From contig NZ_JAATEJ010000006.1 in the NCBI RefSeq assembly GCF_012034175.1, positions 124,001-188,000 on the forward strand: 64,000 nucleotides of DNA, read 5' to 3'. This document shows positions 58,658 through 64,000 of this stretch, in pieces (position 1 is the first letter of the stretch; every line of letters starts with the position of its first letter). Under the pieces are notes generated by a model. It ran no database searches and was not told the DNA's origin. It was given only the letters and a program-made list of their open reading frames with translations. This DNA is from Actinacidiphila epipremni. Its GTDB lineage: Bacteria; Actinomycetota; Actinomycetes; Streptomycetales; Streptomycetaceae. The position numbers and the translations under genes were made by a program.

Positions 58658-61345
58658 ATGCCGCAGCGCGACACCCGTCGTGCGCTGCTGGAACGCGAGT
58701 CCCATCTGCTCGCCGCCGAGGAGGCGCTGGGCGAACTGACCGGACGGCGTGCCGACGGCGGGGAGTACGAGGGCGCCGGCCGGCGCGGCGGGCTGCTCGC
58801 CTTCGCCGGCCCCGCCGGGCTCGGCAAGACCGCGCTGCTGGGCGAAATACGGCAGCTCGCCGCCGACCGCGGCTGCACCGTGCTGTCCGCCCGCGGCGGC
58901 GAGCACGAGCAGCACGTCGCCTTCCACGTGGCACGTCAACTGCTGCAACCCCCGCTCGCCGCATCGGGTGAGGACGGGATCAGGTCCGCGCTCGGCGGCT
59001 GGTACGGCGTCGTCGGCCCGGCGCTGGGCCTGTGCGCCCCCGAGGGCGAACCGCCCGCCCCGCAGGCCATGCGCGACGGGCTCGACTGGGTGCTCACCCA
59101 CCTCGCCGTGCGCCGCGCACCGGTCCTGCTGCTCCTGGACGACGCCCACTGGGCCGACCCGCAGTCCCTCAACTGGCTCGCCGCGTTCGCGCCGCGCGCC
59201 GACGACCTCGGCATGCTCATCGTCATCGGCTACCGCCCCGACGAACTCCCGCCGGACGCCGAGGCGTTCCGCAACCTGCCCGGCAGGGCCGGGCACCGGC
59301 CGATCCGGCTGCCGCCGCTCACCGAGGACGGCGTCGCCCGCATCGTGCGCGACACCGTCGGCGAGCACGCCGACGACGCCTTCTGCCGCGAGTGCTTCGA
59401 GGTCACCTCCGGCAACCCCTTCGAGGCCGTCGAGCTCACCGCCAAGGTCGCCGAACGCAAGGTCGCCCCCGACGCCTCCGGCATCCCGCTGCTGCGCGAC
59501 CTCGCCGCCGCCGTCAAGGGCCCGGGCCTGGTGCGCCGGCTGGAGCGGCTCGGCCCCTCCACCGTGCGGCTCGCCTGGGCCGCCGCGGTCCTCGGCACCC
59601 GCATCCCGCCCGAACTGGCCGCCGACGTCGCCGGGCTCGGCCACGAGGAGGCCGCCGACTGCGCCGAACGGCTGCGCCAGGCCCGTATCCTCACCGGCAC
59701 CACCACGCTGGACTTCGCCCACCCGCTGATCGCCGCCGCCGTCTACCGCGCCATCCCCGACGCGGTACGGGTCGGGCTGCACACCCAGGCCGCATGGTCC
59801 ACCGTCGACGCCGGACTCGGCCCCGGCGCCGCCGCCCGGCACCTGCTGGAGACCCGGCCGGCCGGCGACCCGTGGGTCGTCACCCAACTGCGCGCCGCCG
59901 CCCGCGAGACGGTACGGGCCGGCGCCCCCGACACCGCCCGCAGCTACCTGCGCCGCGCACTGCGCGAGCCCCCGGACGAGGCCGACCGCGCCGCCGTGCT
60001 CTACGAACTGGCCAACACCTCCCAGCTGCTGGAGCCGTCGGTCACCGCCGGGCACCTCAAGGCGGCCCTGGAGGAGCCGGCCGGCGACCAGGCGCTGCGC
60101 GACAACGTGGTCTTCCGCCTCTCGCAGTCGCTGGCCCACAGCGACCAGCCCTCCGAGGCCGCCGAGGTCATCGCCCGCGCCGCCCGCGGGGCCACCAGCG
60201 CCCGCGCCCGGCTGCGGATACAGGCCGAGCAGTTCATGTGGGAGGCGTTCCGCGCCGACGAACCCGACTCGCAGGGCCGCTCCCGGCGCCTGACGCTGCT
60301 CGCCGACCGGCTCACCGGACGCGACCTCACCGAGCGCTTCATCATCGGGCTGCGCGCCTGGGACGCCACCTTGCGCGGCGAGCCCGTCGCCACCGTGCAG
60401 CGGCACGCCGCCCGCGCCCTCGAAGGCGGGCTGCCGTGGGCCGACGAGGGCCGCGGCTTCGAAGTGCCGGTGCTGGTCGCGATGACGTACTCCTACACCG
60501 ACCGCGCCGACGTCTGCGAGGAGCTGTTCGCCTCCGGCATCGCCGACTTCGAGCGCTTCGGCTGGCGCGGCCTGCACCTCGGCTTCGCGATGCTGCTGCT
60601 CGGCCACGTCCGCTACCGCCAGGGCCGGCTCCCCGAGGCGGAGCAGCTCGCCCGCGACGGGCTGCGGCTGGCCGAGCGGATGGGGCACGGCACCCCCGGG
60701 CACTGGTACGCCGTCTCCGTGCTGGTCCAGGTCCTGCTGGCCCGCGGCGACACCGGGCAGGCCACCGAAGTCGCCGGCGACCACGGCTTCCGGGCGCCCT
60801 TCCCGGCCGCCGTGACCTTCCCCGACGCCCAGTCCGTGCACGGCGAGCTGCTGCTGGCCCGCGGGCTGCACGCCGAGGCCGCCGACGAGCTGGCCGCCGT
60901 CGGGCGGCGGCTGGAGGCGCGCGGCATCCGCAACCCCGCGTGGTGCGCCTGGCAGGCCAACCTCGCGCTCGCCGAGCACGTCAGCGCGCCGGAGCGGGCG
61001 CTGACCACCGCGCTGCAGGCCGTCGACCGGGCCCGGGAGTTCGGGGCGCGCTCGGCCGTCGGCCACACCCTGCGGGTCGCCGGCGAGGTCGCGGCCGGCC
61101 AGGAGCGGCTGCGGCTGCTGGAGGAGGCCGTGACCTACCTGGACGCGTCCCCCGCCGCGTACGAGCTCGCCCACGCGCTCGTCGCCCACGGCGCCGCCCT
61201 GCGGGCCGCCGGCCGTACCGAGGAGGCCGCGGAACGGCTGGAGCGGGGCCTGGCCACCGCCCGCACGTGCGCCGCCGACGGCCTGGCGCGCCGGGCCCGC
61301 GACGAACTGGCGCCGATCAGCGCCGCACGGGGCGCCGGGGCCTGA
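58658..61345 (+). CDS. LAL-type (MalT-like) STAND ATPase lacking the LuxR domain
   Basis: This 895-residue protein looks like a large ATP-binding LuxR (LAL) regulator: Walker A AGPAGLGKTALL near residue 55, Walker B VLLLLDDAHWADPQS near 160, GYRPDELP, and a long helical/TPR-like C-terminal half with many RRLEARG/AERLERGL repeats. The C-terminal LuxR helix-turn-helix that LALs carry (about 60 residues) is absent; the protein stops at RRARDELAPISAARGAGA, just where that domain should begin, and no HTH is found in any frame before the next gene at 61368. It therefore cannot bind DNA in the usual way. ATG 58658 follows AGGGGG. Confidence 0.85.
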   Translation: MPQRDTRRALLERESHLLAAEEALGELTGRRADGGEYEGAGRRGGLLAFAGPAGLGKTALLGEIRQLAADRGCTVLSARGGEHEQHVAFHVARQLLQPPLAASGEDGIRSALGGWYGVVGPALGLCAPEGEPPAPQAMRDGLDWVLTHLAVRRAPVLLLLDDAHWADPQSLNWLAAFAPRADDLGMLIVIGYRPDELPPDAEAFRNLPGRAGHRPIRLPPLTEDGVARIVRDTVGEHADDAFCRECFEVTSGNPFEAVELTAKVAERKVAPDASGIPLLRDLAAAVKGPGLVRRLERLGPSTVRLAWAAAVLGTRIPPELAADVAGLGHEEAADCAERLRQARILTGTTTLDFAHPLIAAAVYRAIPDAVRVGLHTQAAWSTVDAGLGPGAAARHLLETRPAGDPWVVTQLRAAARETVRAGAPDTARSYLRRALREPPDEADRAAVLYELANTSQLLEPSVTAGHLKAALEEPAGDQALRDNVVFRLSQSLAHSDQPSEAAEVIARAARGATSARARLRIQAEQFMWEAFRADEPDSQGRSRRLTLLADRLTGRDLTERFIIGLRAWDATLRGEPVATVQRHAARALEGGLPWADEGRGFEVPVLVAMTYSYTDRADVCEELFASGIADFERFGWRGLHLGFAMLLLGHVRYRQGRLPEAEQLARDGLRLAERMGHGTPGHWYAVSVLVQVLLARGDTGQATEVAGDHGFRAPFPAAVTFPDAQSVHGELLLARGLHAEAADELAAVGRRLEARGIRNPAWCAWQANLALAEHVSAPERALTTALQAVDRAREFGARSAVGHTLRVAGEVAAGQERLRLLEEAVTYLDASPAAYELAHALVAHGAALRAAGRTEEAAERLERGLATARTCAADGLARRARDELAPISAARGAGA

Positions 61346-61367
61346 TCGTGGCCAGTACCATGGCCGC

Positions 61368-61868
61368 ATGTCCTTCCTCCGCCGCCGCAGCTCGGCCACG
61401 CCCACCGGCCCGGACTTCGACGTCCTCGCGATGGACCCGGGGGACTGGCCGGGCGACCTGGGCGCGGGCCTGCTGCCCGGCCCCGACGGCCGCTGCGAGG
61501 GCATCTACCTGCGCTACGACCTGTTCGGCGGGCGCGGCCCCGCGATGCTCATCGGCAACCTGCCGGAGGGCTCGCCCGCGCGCCAGCTGGAGGAGGGCCA
61601 GGTGCCCTTCGAGGTGGCGCAGCTGCTGGCCGCGCTCGGCAACGACGAGCCCGCCACCGTCACCGGCGTCGAGGACATCCCGGTGTGGCAGGGCGACGGC
61701 CTGCTCATCGTGCGGCGGATCAAGATCTCGGAGACCCGGGTGGCGTGCGCGCAGTTCGACCGCAGCGACGGCGTGCAGGTCACCATCGCCACCTGGGACC
61801 GGCCGATCAGCGACGACCTGTACCAGCTGCTCAAGCCGCTGCCCGCGGAGATGTTCCAGGCCGGCTGA
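61368..61868 (+). CDS. Conserved actinobacterial hypothetical protein
   Basis: This 166-residue soluble protein has the pattern DFDVLAMDPGDWPGDLGAGLLP, YLRYDLFGGRGPAMLIGNLP and KPLPAEMFQAG and no recognised domain. The Gly/Pro turns suggest an alpha/beta protein. It follows the ATPase by 22 bp on the same strand, so co-transcription is likely and a functional link is possible. Its last codons and stop are repeated 50 bp downstream. Confidence 0.75.
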   Translation: MSFLRRRSSATPTGPDFDVLAMDPGDWPGDLGAGLLPGPDGRCEGIYLRYDLFGGRGPAMLIGNLPEGSPARQLEEGQVPFEVAQLLAALGNDEPATVTGVEDIPVWQGDGLLIVRRIKISETRVACAQFDRSDGVQVTIATWDRPISDDLYQLLKPLPAEMFQAG

Positions 61869-61921
61869 GCCGCACCGGGTCCGTATCCGCCCGGGGAGGG
61901 CCGTTCCAGGCCGGCTGAGCC
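61853..61921 (+). repeat. 19-bp direct repeat at a gene end
   Basis: GTTCCAGGCCGGCTGAGCC is present exactly at 61853-61871 (end of the hypothetical gene, stop included) and 61903-61921, 50 bp apart. Confidence 0.85.
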
Positions 61922-61942
61922 CCCGCGCTCAGCCCGGCCCGC

Positions 61943-63025
61943 TCAGCGGGTGCCGACCGCGGCGCGGACCGCCCTGCGGGCCAGCCCGCAGTCGTCGTGC
62001 AGCCGGCGCAGCAGCAGCCGCTGCTCCTCACCCGTCTCGGCCGCGCCCGGCAGCACCGGCGCGGTGGAGCGCATCGTGCGCTGCACGGCCGTCTCGTACG
62101 TGCGGATCTCCCGCGTCAGCACCAGCATCAGGTTCACCAGGAACGCGTCCCTGGCGGCCGGCCCCGGCGCCTGCGCCTGCTGGCTGATCTGCCGGCGCGC
62201 CGCCTCGTCGTCGCCGAGCACCGACCACAGCACCGCCAGGTCGTAACCGGGCAGATACCACCCGGCGTGCTCCCAGTCGACCAGCGACGGGCCGGCCGGC
62301 GACAGCAGCACGTTCGACAGCAGCGCGTCGCCGTGGTTGAACTGCCCCTGCGCGTGCGACAGTCCGTGCAGCAGCTTGTGCAGGTCGCCCATGTCCCGGT
62401 CGGTCAGCAGCCCCAGCTCGTGGTAGCGCCCGATCCGGGCCCCGTAGTCGACGGGCGCGTCGAACGACCCCGGCGGCGGGCGCCACATGTTGATCCGCGC
62501 GTACGCCGCCAGCGCCGCCCGTACGTCACCGCGGGCCGGCGGGTGCGAGGGATGGCGCTGCGGGCAGACCACCCGGCCCGGCATCCGCTCCATCACCAGC
62601 ACGCAGCTCTCCGGGTCGGCGGCGATCAGCCGCGGCACCCGTACCGGAGGGCGGTGCCGGACGAAGGTGCGGTAGGCCGCTATCTCGTGGCGGAAACGAT
62701 CCGCCCACGCGGGGGAGTGGTCCAGCAGGCACTTCGCCACGGCCGGCGAGCGTCCCGAGGAGCCGATCAGCAGCGCGGTCCGGCCGCCGCGGCGCAGCAG
62801 CTGGACAGGGGTGAACTCGGGGCAGATGCGCTGCACCGCGGCGACCGCGGTACGAAGCTGGGCCCCCTGCGGGCCGGTCAAGTCGAGTCTCCCGCTGAGC
62901 GGATGGGTGCCGCCGAGCGTCCCGCGCCGCAGGCCGGCCGCGGGCCGGGCTCTGACGGGCGGCTCCGCGACGGCCGGGTAGACGGGACGGGGCAGGGCGG
63001 ACACGGAGGACGATGCCGAATACAT
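61943..63025 (-). CDS. Aminoglycoside phosphotransferase-fold protein
   Basis: This 360-residue protein has the APH kinase fold: [12 protein letters not shown] hinge, Brenner motif [13 protein letters not shown] (HGD with Asn after 5 residues) and the metal Asp in [16 protein letters not shown]. The P-loop is weak. The catalytic residues are intact, so it may phosphorylate a small hydroxylated compound; resistance to aminoglycosides is not implied. The first 60 residues are disordered, with [12 protein letters not shown] preceding the fold. It is divergent from the NsdA-like regulator gene. Confidence 0.85.
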   Translation of the reverse strand: MYSASSSVSALPRPVYPAVAEPPVRARPAAGLRRGTLGGTHPLSGRLDLTGPQGAQLRTAVAAVQRICPEFTPVQLLRRGGRTALLIGSSGRSPAVAKCLLDHSPAWADRFRHEIAAYRTFVRHRPPVRVPRLIAADPESCVLVMERMPGRVVCPQRHPSHPPARGDVRAALAAYARINMWRPPPGSFDAPVDYGARIGRYHELGLLTDRDMGDLHKLLHGLSHAQGQFNHGDALLSNVLLSPAGPSLVDWEHAGWYLPGYDLAVLWSVLGDDEAARRQISQQAQAPGPAARDAFLVNLMLVLTREIRTYETAVQRTMRSTAPVLPGAAETGEEQRLLLRRLHDDCGLARRAVRAAVGTR

Positions 63026-63139
63026 GGGAGAAGCAGATCCCTTCGTGTGCCAGCGATTCGGGGCGCCGCCCCCGCCCCCGCGGTCGCACCCTGGGGAATG
63101 CGGCGCCGGGGCGGGGTGGCGCGTTCCTACCTGACACCC

Positions 63140-63191
63140 GGCGGACCGTGGCAGACCATCTGGCGGACCCTGGCGAACCCTGGCGAATATC
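63140..63191. promoter_or_regulatory. Phased GGCGGACC-like repeats upstream of the NsdA-like gene
   Basis: Five tandem units, GGCGGACCGT (63140), GGCAGACCATCT (63150), GGCGGACCCT (63162), GGCGAACCCT (63172) and GGCGAATATC (63182), recur every 10-12 bp. They lie between the divergent APH-fold and NsdA-like genes, upstream of TAGTGT (63224-63229). Confidence 0.55.
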
Positions 63192-63261
63192 CGCTCGGCC
63201 CATGTCGGGGGGATGCCTCGGGGAATAGTGTCAACAGCGCCGAGGAACCTGGGGGCTTGAC

Positions 63262-64000
63262 GTGGGCAATGAGGCCAACACCCGACTCGCGGACCTGTTC
63301 GCGCTCACCGGATGGTCCAAGGGCGAACTCGCGCGGCTGGTCAACCGGCAGGCGGCGGCCATGGGCCACCCGCAGCTGGCGACCGACACCTCGCGGGTGC
63401 GCCGCTGGATCGACACCGGTGAGTCGCCGCGCGATCCCGTGCCGAAGGTGCTGGCAGCGCTGTTCACCGAGCGTCTCGGCCGTGTCGTGACCATCGAGGA
63501 CCTCGGGTTCGACCGGCGCAGGCAGACGGGCGGGAAAAAGACCGGAGACGGCCTTCCGTGGGCGCCGGACAGAACCGCCGCGGTCCTCACCGAATTCACG
63601 GGAATGGACCTCATGCTCAACCGACGCGGTCTGGTGAACGCGGGCGCCGCGCTCGCCTCAGGCACCGTAATCAGCAACGCCATGTACGACTGGCTCCACT
63701 CCGACCCGGCCCTGACCGCCGACGCGCCGGTCCTGGACGACCCGCTGCGCGCCGCGCCCGCCGACTACGACCGCTACGAGGCGGCCCCGGTCGGCTCGCA
63801 GGAGGTGGACTCGCTGGAGGCCTCGGTGCAGGTCTTCCGCGCCTGGGACGCCTCACGCGGCGGCGGACTGCAGCGCAAGGCGGTCGTCGGGCAGCTCAAC
63901 GAGGTGGGCGGGATGCTCTCCTACCAGCACCCGGCACACCTGCAGCGGCGGCTGTGGGGCGTGGCGGCCAACCTCGCGGTGCTGGCCGGCTGGATGTCCC
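63262..64000 (+). CDS. NsdA-like regulatory protein, 3' partial
   Basis: The gene runs off the window with 246 codons visible from GTG 63262. The N-terminus ([20 protein letters not shown], then [20 protein letters not shown]) is a helix-turn-helix-like module close to that of NsdA, a Streptomyces regulator that negatively affects sporulation and antibiotic production. [20 protein letters not shown] follows, then a central helix and the beginning of what should be a TPR-like region ([20 protein letters not shown]). An RBS is weak (GGGGGCTTGAC). A tandem repeat tract lies upstream. The identification is from remembered NsdA sequence, not from a search. Confidence 0.75.
   Translation, partial: MGNEANTRLADLFALTGWSKGELARLVNRQAAAMGHPQLATDTSRVRRWIDTGESPRDPVPKVLAALFTERLGRVVTIEDLGFDRRRQTGGKKTGDGLPWAPDRTAAVLTEFTGMDLMLNRRGLVNAGAALASGTVISNAMYDWLHSDPALTADAPVLDDPLRAAPADYDRYEAAPVGSQEVDSLEASVQVFRAWDASRGGGLQRKAVVGQLNEVGGMLSYQHPAHLQRRLWGVAANLAVLAGWMS

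Noticed and set aside
58547..61504. A 985-codon open frame on the minus strand opposite the ATPase gene
   Set aside because: It is made of Gly/Ala/Arg/Val-rich sequence without domains and lacks the third-position GC pattern of real genes in this window; it is the complement of the strongly coding plus strand.
61943..63025. An aminoglycoside resistance gene
   Set aside because: Only the general APH fold and HGD/DWE residues are seen; sequences of known resistance enzymes are not matched, and no antibiotic cluster is near.

Overview
This is a gene-dense, very GC-rich actinobacterial chromosome window, best matched by Streptomyces or a close relative (Kitasatospora or Actinacidiphila type). 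The pointers are GTG starts and stop/start overlaps (GTGA, ATGA), many genes whose TANNNT -10 hexamer lies 6-8 bp before the start codon (probable leaderless mRNAs), an F420-dependent reductase, a mycothiol-dependent isomerase family member, Streptomyces-type families (DUF6643, DUF397, DUF6421, Rv1733c-like, TerD, an NsdA-like regulator) and almost no TTA codons. I count about 64 protein genes, no rRNA or tRNA, no CRISPR array, no prophage and no recognisable secondary-metabolite cluster. It reads as core or conserved chromosome with many small regulator-target pairs.

Layout. 0-6 kb: DUF6421 protein (cut by the window edge), SDR and threonine aldolase, overlapping or coupled; a transglutaminase-like protein, a thioredoxin and the electron-transfer flavoprotein pair etfB-etfA. 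6-12 kb: a LacI regulator divergent from a ROK sugar kinase with a perfect palindrome between them; a DHA2-type MFS exporter divergent from an HxlR regulator with duplicated operators; a kinase-like/Nudix fusion protein. 12-19 kb: M20 peptidase, geranylgeranyl-reductase-like flavoprotein, F420-type reductase divergent from TetR, NarL-type two-component pair. 19-24 kb: MFS exporter divergent from MarR with three phased operator boxes; YbjJ-like MFS divergent from a ROK repressor; SHOCT protein. 24-31 kb: HATPase anti-sigma-like protein, MocR regulator divergent from a hydrolase, molybdopterin oxidoreductase with a cytochrome b partner, a four-helix membrane protein with GlnX-like topology. 31-38 kb: DeoR regulator, beta-helix/AAA ATPase fusion, Rv1733c-like protein, MOSC protein, DUF6643 protein, TerD-like protein. 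38-44 kb: HpnB-like glycosyltransferase, racemase, PH-like membrane protein, O-antigen-ligase-like protein, Nudix, questin-oxidase-like protein. 44-47 kb: dhaK-dhaL-dhaM dihydroxyacetone phosphotransferase operon. 47-50 kb: TPR-bearing serine/threonine kinase, a 235-bp MITE-like element and a hydrolase whose start codon abuts it. 50-53 kb: DUF4865, carboxymuconolactone decarboxylase and phosphotriesterase-like genes, translationally overlapped, behind a TetR gene. 53-58 kb: secreted protein, OmpR-type two-component pair, a DUF397 gene with the only in-frame TTA codon I found, MDMPI family protein, pdxH, CGNR protein. 58-64 kb: LuxR/LAL-type ATPase without its DNA-binding domain, conserved hypothetical, aminoglycoside-phosphotransferase-fold protein, and an NsdA-like regulator running off the end.

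The recurrent theme is small transporter-regulator or enzyme-regulator pairs, each with a readable operator in the shared intergenic region. No single stretch is an obvious new multi-gene system. The best leads are the beta-helix/AAA fusion and its neighbourhood, the Walker-A-deficient kinase-like/Nudix fusion, the DUF4865-CMD-PTE operon, the LAL ATPase without a helix-turn-helix, and the MITE placed on a start codon. All family calls come from reading motifs and from memory of the families; no database search was run.
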